Shown piece by piece: positions 1 through 7,959 of a stretch of DNA of 31,193 nucleotides. Under the pieces are notes generated by a model, which saw only the letters and a list, made by a program, of their open reading frames with translations, searched no databases and had not been told where the DNA came from. Each line of letters opens with the position of its first letter. Positions within the stretch are counted from its first letter, which is position 1. The position numbers and the translations under genes are program-made. This DNA comes from Roseimaritima sp. (GTDB lineage Bacteria > Planctomycetota > Planctomycetia > Pirellulales > Pirellulaceae), in NCBI GenBank assembly GCA_007124075.1, contig SLFV01000544.1:1-31193 (forward strand). Direction: 5' to 3'.

Positions 1-46
1 ACGTGTCTGCCCGACCTTTACTTTTGACTTTTCAGTGGAGAACCCG

Positions 47-3000
47 ATGAAACCGATCTGGAGCCGATTACTGTTGCTCGCCTCGGTGGCATCATGCCTG
101 CTGACTTATTCCTTCGGTTGGCGGTTTGCCTCGAGCGAGCCGCCTGTCTCACGGCAGGCCGAGGTTCTGGCCCGTGAACTACTGCGACCCCTGGAGGGGG
201 CTGCCGGGCTTTGTGTCCACCTCGGGCCTCGCGACGGCACGCTGACCACGGCGTTGGCCGCCGGGGGCAGCAACTTGGTGCATGCGTTGGCCGAGGATGC
301 CGAGACGGTTGCTGCGGTGCAACGGCAGATCGATTTGGCCCAATTGGCCGGTGTCGTTTCAGTCCAGCAGGCCGATGCCAGTCGGTTACCCTATGCCGAC
401 AAGCTGGTCAACCTGCTGGTCGCCGACAATCTTCCAGACTTGCTGCAACGAGGCGTCTCGATTGACGAAGTGCGTCGGGTTTTACGCCCCGGAGGCGTCG
501 CCTGGCTGGGCCAATCTGCCACGGACGCCACCGGCGTCGACCACGCTGCGTTGGACCAATTGCTGCAGGATGCTGGGGTTGATGACTTTCAAATCATCGA
601 TCGACAAGGTCTCTGGGCTCGTTTTGAGAAATCAGCCGAAGCCTCCAACGACCAGTGGACGCACCCGCGCCACAGCCCCAGCGGCAATCCGGTCTCTCAC
701 GACGCCGAAGTCGAAGTGCCTACGGGGCCGCGATGGATGGCCGGTCCGCTCTGGCCGACAGGATATCGTAAGAGCGCCGTCCCGGCCGTGGTGGCTACGG
801 ACAATCAACTCGTTTACCTGTTCCAAGACGAAGTCGAAACACCCAAGGGAGCCCGCCCGCAAGACACGTTGGTCGCCCGCGATTCCCACAACGGGTTGCT
901 GCTGTGGCAGCGGGCTGGAGTGAAAAAATCAGCGGCGTTGGCTGCGGTGGATGATCGCATCTATACGGTCGTCGAGGAGGGCGGCCCATTGGTCGCGTTG
1001 GACGCTGCCAGCGGCGAGACGATTACCACCTTTGTCGGAACCGCTGCACCAAGGCAGGTTTCAGTGGTCGATGGCCACGTGCTGACAGAGTCATCCGAGG
1101 GCTTCTCCTGTTATGACGCCCGATCGGGACGCCTCCGATGGAGTTTCCTGATGACTCCGGAGCAGTTCCTCGCAATGGACCAGCGAGTTTACCTGCATAC
1201 ACGCCAGCGCGACTCCGAAGGCAACCGTGAATCACGGTTCGTCTGTCTCGACTTGGCCGACGGCCGCGAGCGGTGGCAACAATCGACAAGGGGCTGGGCA
1301 TCGGGCACCCCGACCCTCGTGCTGGCCTTCGAGGACGTCTTGGTAGCCGCCGACAAGCAAGGCAATCACGGGATTGCGGCCGCCGACGGACGCCATCTCT
1401 GGGCTTACTCCTACGACAAGATCGGCCATGGCGGCAGCTACCTGAAGGTCCTGGCGATGAACGGTTTGGTCTGGGTCCATAACGCCTCGAGCCAGGAAAA
1501 AGGCCAATATGCCTGGGAGGGGCTTGACCCGCGTAGCGGCGAACTGCTGCGACGGTTGATCAAGCCGAAGGACTTCTCGCTGAAGCACCGCTGTAATTAC
1601 GACGTCGCCACGACACGCCTGATCATGTGCGGTTCGATGGACTTTGCTAGCTACGAGACCGGCGAGTACTACCACTTCGATGCGGCCCGCAATTCCTGCG
1701 CCCGTGCCGGTGTGATTCCGGCCAACGGCCTACTGTACACTTTCCCGCACGGTTGCGGTTGCTATCCGATGCTCCGGGGCTTCATGGCCCTGGAAGGCGG
1801 ACCCCAGGAGCCCCAGTCGTGGCTCCCGGGTCCGTGGCGGTTGGTGCGCGGGCCTGCTTATACCGAGCAGCTTCCAAAGTGGACGGCCACCGAGGAGGAT
1901 TGGCCGACCTATCGGTGCGACTCCTTGCGAACGGCTAGCAGTAGCGAGCCGGGTCCGCAGCGGCTCGCGATGCTATGGGAAGCACCGCTGGGCGACCTAC
2001 CGGAACCGCATTGGGCGGCGGATTGGAATTTGCGGGCTGGCGGGCGTGTTTCCAGTCCGGTCGTCGCCGGTTCATTGGCGATCGCTGCGGCAACCGACCA
2101 ACATCGGTTAGTCGCCGTCGACGCTGTGACCGGCCAGCCCCGCTGGACCTTCTCTGCCGGTGGCCGCATCGACTGCCCACCTACGCTGCACGAGGGACTC
2201 TGCCTGTTCGGCTCGCGTGATGGCTGGGTTTACTGTTTGCGTGCCGAGGACGGAGCGCTGCGTTGGAGATTCTGCGCCGCCCCACAGGATCAGCGGATCG
2301 TCGCCTACGGCCAGCTTGAATCTCGCTGGCCGGTCGTCGGCGGCGTACTCGTTTACCAAGGTAAAGCCTATTTCGGTGTCGGTCGTCACGCCGGTGCCGA
2401 TGGCGGGATCACCGTTTGTGCCCTCGATCCGCTGTCGGGCGAGTTGCTCTGGAATGAGCATGCTGCTGACTACAAGGGAATTCCCGATGTCTTGGCGGCT
2501 GCCGACGGAGCAATTCAGATGGCCTCTTATCGTTTCGACGCCGAGACGGGCCAATCGCATGACGCCAAGGAATCGCTGCTCCGCGGCGGGCGGCTGGGCC
2601 TGCTGAACGACGCCTGGTACCAGCGTCCGATCGCAATGCGGCGTAATCTGCAAACCTGGCAGGCCTCGGGCCGCCAAAGCGCCCAGATCATCGCCTTCCA
2701 CCCGGAGGCAACCAGCGGCTTCCTCGCATGCGAGTCGGTCGCGGGGGGGGACGGTAAGATGAGCGGCGACGCAGAGCTGTTCGTCAAGGCGACCCAGGGC
2801 GACCAGGACTGGTCGCTCCGCATGACCAATAAGTCGCGTTTGCGCGGCATGGCAATCACGCGTGAGCGCGTTTACGTCGCCGGGCTGTTGCCTGTCGGCG
2901 GCAGCGGCGATCTCCAGTACCTTGCCCAAGTCTACTCGCTTGCCGATGGTACGTTACTGTCCGAAGCGGAGCTACCAGGCCGACCGGTCCACGATGGCCT

Positions 3001-3070
3001 GGCGCTCTCCGGACGACGTCTCTACCTGGCGCTGGATGAGGGGCGCCTCGTGTGCTTGGGCGAGCCATGA
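47..3070 (+). CDS. PQQ-like beta-propeller protein with N-terminal SAM-methyltransferase-like domain
   Basis: The protein has 1007 residues. I chose the ATG at 47 over the in-frame GTG at 35 because GGAG at 37-40 is then well placed as a ribosome binding site. Residues 7-25 are a hydrophobic signal or anchor, so the rest is probably periplasmic. Residues about 40-175 resemble a class I SAM methyltransferase: the nucleotide-loop region reads HLGPRDG instead of the usual GxGxG, and RVLRPGG is the typical post-strand motif. From about residue 215 onward there are repeated PQQ/BamB-type blades with motifs such as LLLWQR, ALDAASGE, AVDAVTGQPRWTF and ALDPLSGELLWNE. Such propellers occur in planctomycetes as extracytoplasmic enzymes or scaffolds. 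Whether the methyltransferase domain is active is unknown; an exported SAM enzyme would be odd. The stop codon overlaps the next start (ATGA). Confidence 0.8.
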   Translation: MKPIWSRLLLLASVASCLLTYSFGWRFASSEPPVSRQAEVLARELLRPLEGAAGLCVHLGPRDGTLTTALAAGGSNLVHALAEDAETVAAVQRQIDLAQLAGVVSVQQADASRLPYADKLVNLLVADNLPDLLQRGVSIDEVRRVLRPGGVAWLGQSATDATGVDHAALDQLLQDAGVDDFQIIDRQGLWARFEKSAEASNDQWTHPRHSPSGNPVSHDAEVEVPTGPRWMAGPLWPTGYRKSAVPAVVATDNQLVYLFQDEVETPKGARPQDTLVARDSHNGLLLWQRAGVKKSAALAAVDDRIYTVVEEGGPLVALDAASGETITTFVGTAAPRQVSVVDGHVLTESSEGFSCYDARSGRLRWSFLMTPEQFLAMDQRVYLHTRQRDSEGNRESRFVCLDLADGRERWQQSTRGWASGTPTLVLAFEDVLVAADKQGNHGIAAADGRHLWAYSYDKIGHGGSYLKVLAMNGLVWVHNASSQEKGQYAWEGLDPRSGELLRRLIKPKDFSLKHRCNYDVATTRLIMCGSMDFASYETGEYYHFDAARNSCARAGVIPANGLLYTFPHGCGCYPMLRGFMALEGGPQEPQSWLPGPWRLVRGPAYTEQLPKWTATEEDWPTYRCDSLRTASSSEPGPQRLAMLWEAPLGDLPEPHWAADWNLRAGGRVSSPVVAGSLAIAAATDQHRLVAVDAVTGQPRWTFSAGGRIDCPPTLHEGLCLFGSRDGWVYCLRAEDGALRWRFCAAPQDQRIVAYGQLESRWPVVGGVLVYQGKAYFGVGRHAGADGGITVCALDPLSGELLWNEHAADYKGIPDVLAAADGAIQMASYRFDAETGQSHDAKESLLRGGRLGLLNDAWYQRPIAMRRNLQTWQASGRQSAQIIAFHPEATSGFLACESVAGGDGKMSGDAELFVKATQGDQDWSLRMTNKSRLRGMAITRERVYVAGLLPVGGSGDLQYLAQVYSLADGTLLSEAELPGRPVHDGLALSGRRLYLALDEGRLVCLGEP

Positions 3071-5157
3071 TGCGGGGTGCCGCTAAAGACGCTGGTCCAG
3101 ACGACGAGAACCGAACCCGGCTTCCCTGGTGGAAAAAAACACTCTTCGCCTTTGCCGTGCTCTTTGGATGCCTTGCAAGCCTCGAAGCCAGTCTTTGGCT
3201 CTTCGGTGTCGAAACGCTGCTCGTCAAGGAAGACCCCTACGTCGGCTTTGCCGATACGCTGCCGTTGTTCGTACCCCGACGCGACGCCGACGGCAGGCTC
3301 TGGATGACCACAGCCGAAAATAAACTGGCGTGGTTCAACGACCAGCGATTTCCGCGACACAAGACTCCGGGTACCCGCCGCGTCTTCTGCCTCGGCGGTT
3401 CGACCACCTATGGCCACCCCTACGACGACAGCACGTCGTTCGCCGCCTGGATGCGCGAGCTGTTGCCAGCCGCAGCGCCCGATACGACATGGGAGGTGAT
3501 CAATGCCGGCGGGATCAGTTACGCCAGCTATCGCGTCGCCGTAGTGATGCAGGAACTGGCTGCTTACGAACCGGATTTGTTCGTCGTCTACACCGGGAAC
3601 AACGAATTCCTCGAGCAACGAACCTACGGTGAGCTTCGTCGCCTCCCACCGATTGTGCTACGAGTTTCGGCTGCGCTTGCGCACACACGTATCTTCAGCG
3701 CCGCCCGCCGGTTGGTCGACCGGCCCAGCAGTTCCGGGGAAGCGCGTGACCTGTTAGCAGCCGAAGTTGACGCGGTGCTTGATCATACCGTTGGGCCAGC
3801 TTCCTACCAGCGCAACGACGCACAGCGTCAGCGGATTCTTGAACATTTCGAGTTTAACCTAGCACGCATGGCGATGCTGGCTCGCGACTGCGGTGCCGAG
3901 CTGGTTTTGGTCGTCCCCGCAGTTAACCTGCGCGATTGTTCGCCCTTCAAGAGCGACACTGCCAGCGGACTTGCGACAGAGGAGATCGACAGCCAGCAGG
4001 GACGACTGCAACTCGTTGACCGATTGCAGCAGCAGGGCCGGCTTGAAGAAGCATTGGCGGTGGCGGAGCAAGCGGCGGCGGTCGATCCGCGTCACGCCGG
4101 GACACAGTTTCGAATCGGGCAGTTACTGCTGGCGTTAGAGCGGCCGGCTCGCGCGTCGATCGCCTTTCAGCGAGCAGCGGACGAGGACGTTTGTACGCTT
4201 CGCATTCCCTCGGACTTCCAGCAGGCGGTGCGGCGAGCGGCGGTAGCCCAGCGTGTGACGTTGGTGGATTTCGATCAACGGCTCAAGAACCAGACCCTGG
4301 TCCGTTTGGGACACAACATCCCGGGCGACGAATCGTTCCTTGATCATGTCCACCTGACGATTCACGGCTACCGCTCGCTTGCAGCAGTGATTCTGGAGCA
4401 ACTGGCGGGGCAGCGGCTGTTCACGATTGGGGAACTCGACGCCAGCGATATCCAGGCAGCCACCGAACGAATCGAGTCGCGGATCGATCGCCGCCAACAC
4501 GCTGTCGCTGAGAGGAATCTGGCCAAGGTACTCGGTTGGGCTGGCAAACATCATCAAGCAGGCCGCTTAGCGCTTCAGGCTCTGCAGACGTTGCCTGAGG
4601 ACCCGGAAAGTTTGGTGATCGCCGGGGCCTACGTTCGGAACCAAGGCGATCTGCTGCGCGGCAGCGAATACCTCCGCCGAGCCGTCCAGCAAATGCCTGA
4701 CTATGCCGAAGCACGCCTGTTATACGGCGCGATGTTGGTCGATGCCGAACGCTGGGACGAAGCACGCGATCAGTTCCAAGCACTGGTCCAACTGCGTAGC
4801 GACGATGCGGCCGCTTGGCGGATGGTCGGCGCCATCCTCGTCCGGCAACAACAACCGGCTGAGGCCCAGCGCTACCTGCTACGGTCGCTGCAACTGGCTG
4901 ACGAAGCGGAAACCCGTTTCCAGCTCGCCTTGGCGCTGCAGCAATTGGACCAAATACAGCAGGCGATCGAGCAGTTGCAGCAGGTTCTCGTCCAGAATCC
5001 GCGCGACGACCAAGCTCGCCGCCTACTGCAGAAGCTAGGAGATGCCAGCGACCCACCAACATGTCAAACACCACCGACCACCGGCGGCAACGCCCCGCCC
5101 ATGGTCACCCCTTTCACCCTCCACGCAATGCCGCCCAACACAACGTCATTTCATTGA
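3067..5157 (+). CDS. SGNH/GDSL-type hydrolase with TPR repeats, membrane-anchored
   Basis: The protein has 696 residues from the ATG at 3067, which overlaps the preceding TGA. Another ATG follows at once at 3070. A single hydrophobic segment lies at about residues 26-48 after a basic stretch, suggesting an N-terminal anchor with an extracytoplasmic body. SGNH blocks are visible: LGGSTTYG with the candidate nucleophile Ser112, NAGGISYASYR (block II), YTGNNEF with Asn178/179 (block III), and DHVH with Asp426/His429 (block V). Between blocks III and V there is an inserted TPR-like pair (about residues 315-370), and more TPRs follow at about 480-665. The family includes esterases and acyltransferases acting on cell-surface glycans; the substrate here is unknown. 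It is probably co-expressed with the upstream propeller protein. Confidence 0.8.
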   Translation: MMRGAAKDAGPDDENRTRLPWWKKTLFAFAVLFGCLASLEASLWLFGVETLLVKEDPYVGFADTLPLFVPRRDADGRLWMTTAENKLAWFNDQRFPRHKTPGTRRVFCLGGSTTYGHPYDDSTSFAAWMRELLPAAAPDTTWEVINAGGISYASYRVAVVMQELAAYEPDLFVVYTGNNEFLEQRTYGELRRLPPIVLRVSAALAHTRIFSAARRLVDRPSSSGEARDLLAAEVDAVLDHTVGPASYQRNDAQRQRILEHFEFNLARMAMLARDCGAELVLVVPAVNLRDCSPFKSDTASGLATEEIDSQQGRLQLVDRLQQQGRLEEALAVAEQAAAVDPRHAGTQFRIGQLLLALERPARASIAFQRAADEDVCTLRIPSDFQQAVRRAAVAQRVTLVDFDQRLKNQTLVRLGHNIPGDESFLDHVHLTIHGYRSLAAVILEQLAGQRLFTIGELDASDIQAATERIESRIDRRQHAVAERNLAKVLGWAGKHHQAGRLALQALQTLPEDPESLVIAGAYVRNQGDLLRGSEYLRRAVQQMPDYAEARLLYGAMLVDAERWDEARDQFQALVQLRSDDAAAWRMVGAILVRQQQPAEAQRYLLRSLQLADEAETRFQLALALQQLDQIQQAIEQLQQVLVQNPRDDQARRLLQKLGDASDPPTCQTPPTTGGNAPPMVTPFTLHAMPPNTTSFH

Positions 5158-5253
5158 ACTCCGTCGATCCGCTGGACAGTTCGATCGGCCTATTGCCGGT
5201 CAACCCCCGGACGACCCCACAGTTCCTGCAGTTCGTATGATGCTCTCTTTCGG

Positions 5254-5440
5254 TAGTTCGGCTATCATTACCAAGCACGATTGAAGAGCTTCCCCATCCA
5301 CGATGATCCCCATTGTTATGTCGTCTGTCACTATGTTGAACGCAATCGTTTGCGTTGCAAAATTGGTCGGGCGCGCAGCGGACGGGAAGTTCGGATCGTT
5401 CGCCCGCTGGGAGCAATCACGCGAACCAGCTAGCCTTTGA
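5254..5440 (+). pseudogene. Remnant of a REP-associated tyrosine transposase (RAYT, Y1_Tnp family), C-terminal part
   Basis: Reading from 5260 the frame gives GYHYQARLKSFPIHDD, then CHYVERNRLR. This matches the C-terminal RAYT pattern (YQGRFKSFPI..DD..., CRYVERNALR) that I know from Rhodopirellula-type proteins. At about 5355 a one-base shift moves to the frame KLVGRAADGKFGSFARW, which continues the same family pattern and ends at TGA 5438-5440. The catalytic HUH and tyrosine part that should precede it is missing, and a TAG lies directly upstream in frame. It is therefore a truncated, frameshifted remnant. I saw no clear REP palindromes around it. Confidence 0.65.
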
Positions 5441-5479
5441 AAAGGCCTCGGTGGGGTCAGATTCGGGATCGGCGTTCAA

Positions 5480-5848
5480 CTTTGAGCTCGCAAGCGAAGT
5501 CTTTCTGCATGCAATGGCACCGACGCTTGTCATCAATCGTCAAGGGCAGCGCGAGCTACGCCCGATGATCTTCGGAATCACTCCGCCTGGCAAAGTTCGC
5601 GATTAAACTATGCCGCCGTTGAACAATGCCCGAATTGAGTCGCGGGATTGGCTGCGGCCATCTTTTCAATCACGAAGCCGGGCAAGGACGCCTACGCGTT
5701 ATCGATGAGCCTGATCATACAACCAGCGTTGCCGACCATAATGAAGCCTGGGCACCATCGATCGCCAATTTTTCTCAGCCACGATGGCGTAGACAAGTGG
5801 ATCATTCCAAGCCTATGTTGCAAAACAGGAATGACGCCGTTGAGTTGA
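5480..5848 (+). pseudogene. Degraded SOS response-associated peptidase (SRAP/YedK/HMCES-like) gene
   Basis: Three family-like blocks appear in order. The first is PTLVINRQGQRELRPMIFGI followed by TPPGK at about 5510-5600 (compare the SRAP 'RWGLIPxW' region). After an in-frame TAA at 5604-5606 comes LNNARIES at 5619-5642 (compare 'INARxET'). In another frame, ALSMSLIIQPALPTIMKPG and then HHRSPIFLSHDGVDKW span about 5696-5806 (compare 'HxRMPVIL..e..dxWL', which holds the active-site His). The N-terminal MCGR with the DNA-crosslinking Cys2 and the central FYEW block are not seen. An in-frame stop, a frame change at about 5670 and the missing centre mark it as dead. SRAP proteins shield abasic sites in single-stranded DNA. 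Confidence 0.6.
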
Positions 5849-5873
5849 AGTTTTTACGAAAGGTTCTCACCTG

Positions 5874-6416
5874 ATGCCTGGTAATCCAGACAGGAAAGAC
5901 CGCAGAAGGCGACTTGCTCGTTGGTTCTGGACGTACGCAGCAAGCTGTTTGGTCATCTGGTGGATTCTTAGCGAAGGCGAGCCGAAAGCCTGGATCGTGG
6001 GAATTCCTACGGTATTTGCTGCAGCAGCGGCCTCCACGTTACTGGCTCCGCCCACGGCTTGGCAATGCAGGCCGCGATATATCCTGCCTTTTGCTTGGCA
6101 ATTCTTTGCATTTTCTATCGAGGGTGGCGTCGACGTTGCGCGGCGAGCTTTTGCGTTTCAACTACGGCTAGATCCGGGGCTGATGGAGTATCACACTTCT
6201 TTACCCGAGGGGACGGCACGAGTGTTTTTTGCTAATGTGATCAGCTTGTGTCCGGGGACAGTAAGTGCCCATTTGGATGGCGATCGGTTGAAGATTCACG
6301 TACTGGATTGTCAGCATCCGACATCTGCCAGACTGGCGGAAATGGAAAGCGTGATCGCCCGCTTGTTCGGTGACGATGCAGAGGGTTACCAATCCGGGAG
6401 CGATCGAACGCAATGA
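5874..6416 (+). CDS. mrpE: Na+/H+ antiporter subunit E (MrpE/MnhE; MbhA-like)
   Basis: The protein has 180 residues. The ATG at 5874 has GAAAGG at 5858-5863 as a plausible ribosome binding site. Two hydrophobic segments near the N-terminus are followed by a soluble C-terminal domain containing EYHTSLPEGTARVFFAN and SLCPGTVSAHLDGDRLKIHV, typical of the MrpE domain (normally about 160-170 residues). MrpE is a small membrane subunit required for assembly or function of multisubunit cation/proton antiporters. It is the first gene of a nine-gene run and overlaps the next gene by ATGA at 6413-6416. The leader region directly upstream contains only pseudogene remnants, so the operon promoter must lie within or downstream of them. 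Confidence 0.88.
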   Translation: MPGNPDRKDRRRRLARWFWTYAASCLVIWWILSEGEPKAWIVGIPTVFAAAAASTLLAPPTAWQCRPRYILPFAWQFFAFSIEGGVDVARRAFAFQLRLDPGLMEYHTSLPEGTARVFFANVISLCPGTVSAHLDGDRLKIHVLDCQHPTSARLAEMESVIARLFGDDAEGYQSGSDRTQ

Positions 6417-6688
6417 ACTTTCTAGGCTTTTTCATTTTCGCCATCGCCCTAGGGGTAAACCTATTGCTGGGCCTGACCAGAGTGGCCCTGGGCCCCACCT
6501 TTGTCGATCGCATGCTTGCGGCGCAACTGATGGGGACGACCGCGATTGGTCTGCTGCTGCTGAGTTCCCAAGCTTTAGACCGCCCCTACTTGGTCGACAT
6601 CGCCTTGGTCTTCGGTTTGCTTGATGCCGTTGCGGCGGTAGCTTCTAGCAGGTTTGGCGAGAGGGTCGCGAAGGAGGTGGTGGAATGA
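6413..6688 (+). CDS. mrpF: Na+/H+ antiporter subunit F (MrpF/MnhF; MbhB-like)
   Basis: The protein has 91 residues and three predicted transmembrane helices, the usual size for MrpF. It carries the family signature RVALGPTFVDRMLAAQLMGT (compare 'R...GPt..DRi.A...') and the later ALVFGLLDAVAAVASSRF. It is a small integral subunit of the Mrp/Mbh membrane module. It overlaps mrpE by four bases and mrpG by four bases (6685-6688), so the three are very probably translationally coupled. Confidence 0.88.
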   Translation: MNFLGFFIFAIALGVNLLLGLTRVALGPTFVDRMLAAQLMGTTAIGLLLLSSQALDRPYLVDIALVFGLLDAVAAVASSRFGERVAKEVVE

Positions 6689-6990
6689 ATGGCTTGATTT
6701 ACGCATTTTCAATGTTTTTGATTGGAAGTGGCGTTTTTTTTTTCTGCGCCGGTGGAGTTGGAATGCTGCGGTTTCCGGATGCGTTTTGCCGATTGCACGC
6801 AACGACCAAGGCGGACAATTTAGGTCTGGGGCTAATGATTCTAGGCCTGCTATTTCATGTGGGCAGTTTTGCGTTAGGGATCAAGTTGCTGGCGATCTGG
6901 TTGTTAATGACGCAGTCTAGTGCGACCGTTTGTCACCTGATTGCTCGGGTGGCCTTGCGATCGGGCATGCAGCCCTGGAGAAGAACCTGA
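6685..6990 (+). CDS. mrpG: Na+/H+ antiporter subunit G (MrpG/MnhG; MbhC-like)
   Basis: The protein has 101 residues and three hydrophobic segments. The MrpG hallmark GMLRFPDAFCRLHATTKADN is present with the expected spacing, followed by GLGLMILGLLF. The start ATG overlaps the mrpF stop. Codons around residues 17-20 contain an uninterrupted run of ten T (6734-6743, encoding Val-Phe-Phe-Phe), which is a potential slippage site. MrpG is a small membrane subunit of the antiporter. The stop at 6988-6990 lies two bases before the next ATG. Confidence 0.88.
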   Translation: MNGLIYAFSMFLIGSGVFFFCAGGVGMLRFPDAFCRLHATTKADNLGLGLMILGLLFHVGSFALGIKLLAIWLLMTQSSATVCHLIARVALRSGMQPWRRT

Positions 6991-6992
6991 CG

Positions 6993-7250
6993 ATGGACAT
7001 TTTTATCTGGTTGTTCGATCTGACCGTATGTGCGGTGATGGTTCTGCTGGCCGCGCAAAGCCTGATGGTCAAGGACCTTTTCTGGGCCATCGTGTCTTAC
7101 ATTTTATTTGGCCTGTCGCTGGCACTGGTCTGGGCCCGTTTGGGAGCTCCGGATGTTGCATTGGCCGAGGCTGCCATAGGTGCTGGATTAACAGGGGCGT
7201 TATTGCTGACGACCGCTGCGGCGATCAGTCAAGTGACGGAGAAACACTAA
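6993..7250 (+). CDS. MbhD-like subunit (DUF4040; equivalent to part of the MrpA C-terminus)
   Basis: The protein has 85 residues from the ATG at 6993. I chose this over the upstream in-frame ATG because GGAGAAG at 6977-6983 fits as a ribosome binding site and the preceding frame is mrpG. It has three helices. The conserved ARLGAPDVALAEAAIGAGLT is the DUF4040/MbhD signature, a piece normally found inside the C-terminal extension of MrpA or as a stand-alone MbhD in archaeal membrane-bound hydrogenase. The TAA stop shares its last base with the next start (TAATG at 7248-7252). Confidence 0.85.
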   Translation: MDIFIWLFDLTVCAVMVLLAAQSLMVKDLFWAIVSYILFGLSLALVWARLGAPDVALAEAAIGAGLTGALLLTTAAAISQVTEKH

Positions 7251-7954
7251 TGGACTCCTCGGGATGGGCCGTCGGTTCACGTTTGGGAGCCGTGTTGATT
7301 GCGGTCATTGTGGGCCTGGTTGGCTACGCGGTCTGGACGTTTCCAAGCGAGTTTTCTGGGCTCAGCGACCACGCGATCGCGGAACTGCAGCATGCTGGCA
7401 CTAGCAATCCAGTCACGGCAGTACTGCTGAACTATCGCAGCTATGACACCCTTTTGGAAATGGCCGTGTTGCTGCTAGCGGTCCTTGCGGCTTGGGCATT
7501 GGTGGGGGGTGGTGTGAACGAAGTTTGCTTGGTCAGCGAGGTCTCCAATCCAGTGCTGCGTGGCTTTGTCCGGGTAATGACGCCGTTGTCCATCCTGGTC
7601 TCCGCCCACCTGTTGTGGCTGGGTGACCACGCACCTGGAGGTGCCTTTCAAGCGGGGGCCATTCTGGCATCGGCGGGAGTTGTCTTATTCATGGCGGGTA
7701 TTGACTGGAGCCACAAACTACCTGCTTGGCTGGAACGTGTGCTGTTGACGATCGGATTGTTCGCCTTCACAGGTGTCGGTATCGTGTTAATGCTGACCGG
7801 GCGATCCTTTCTGGAATATCCCCCGGCCACGGCGAAGTGGTTGATTTTGATGATCGAAGTATTTTGCGGCGTGTCGATCGCAGCGGCGCTGGTCAGTGTG
7901 TTCCTGGGTGGTCGCTTGCGCTCGCGGCAGACCGTCTTGAAAAAAGGAAGTTGA
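7250..7954 (+). CDS. mrpB: MbhE-MrpB fusion subunit (MnhB-domain protein)
   Basis: The protein has 234 residues, well above the roughly 140 of a plain MrpB. The N-terminal part (about residues 1-85) ends in NPVTAVLLNYRSYDTLLEMA, which matches the MbhE segment found at the end of MrpA ('N.V..IL..R..DT..E'). The C-terminal part (about residues 98-220) is the MnhB domain, with VRVMTPLSILVSAHLLWLG and DHAPGGAFQAGAILASAGVV. It is thus a fusion of an MrpA-tail module with MrpB. It sits between the MbhD-like gene and mrpC, the same relative order as MbhD-E-F-G. Confidence 0.85.
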   Translation: MDSSGWAVGSRLGAVLIAVIVGLVGYAVWTFPSEFSGLSDHAIAELQHAGTSNPVTAVLLNYRSYDTLLEMAVLLLAVLAAWALVGGGVNEVCLVSEVSNPVLRGFVRVMTPLSILVSAHLLWLGDHAPGGAFQAGAILASAGVVLFMAGIDWSHKLPAWLERVLLTIGLFAFTGVGIVLMLTGRSFLEYPPATAKWLILMIEVFCGVSIAAALVSVFLGGRLRSRQTVLKKGS

Positions 7955-7959
7955 AGTTA

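Noticed and set aside
2108..2929. 273-codon open frame on the minus strand
   Set aside because: It lies fully inside the propeller gene, shows no recognisable domain and is explained by the codon bias of the opposite strand.
4421..5074. 217-codon open frame on the minus strand
   Set aside because: It is antisense to the SGNH/TPR gene; Arg/Pro-rich, low-complexity translation without motifs.
6734..6743. T-run as an intrinsic terminator
   Set aside because: No GC-rich stem precedes it and it lies inside the mrpG coding sequence.
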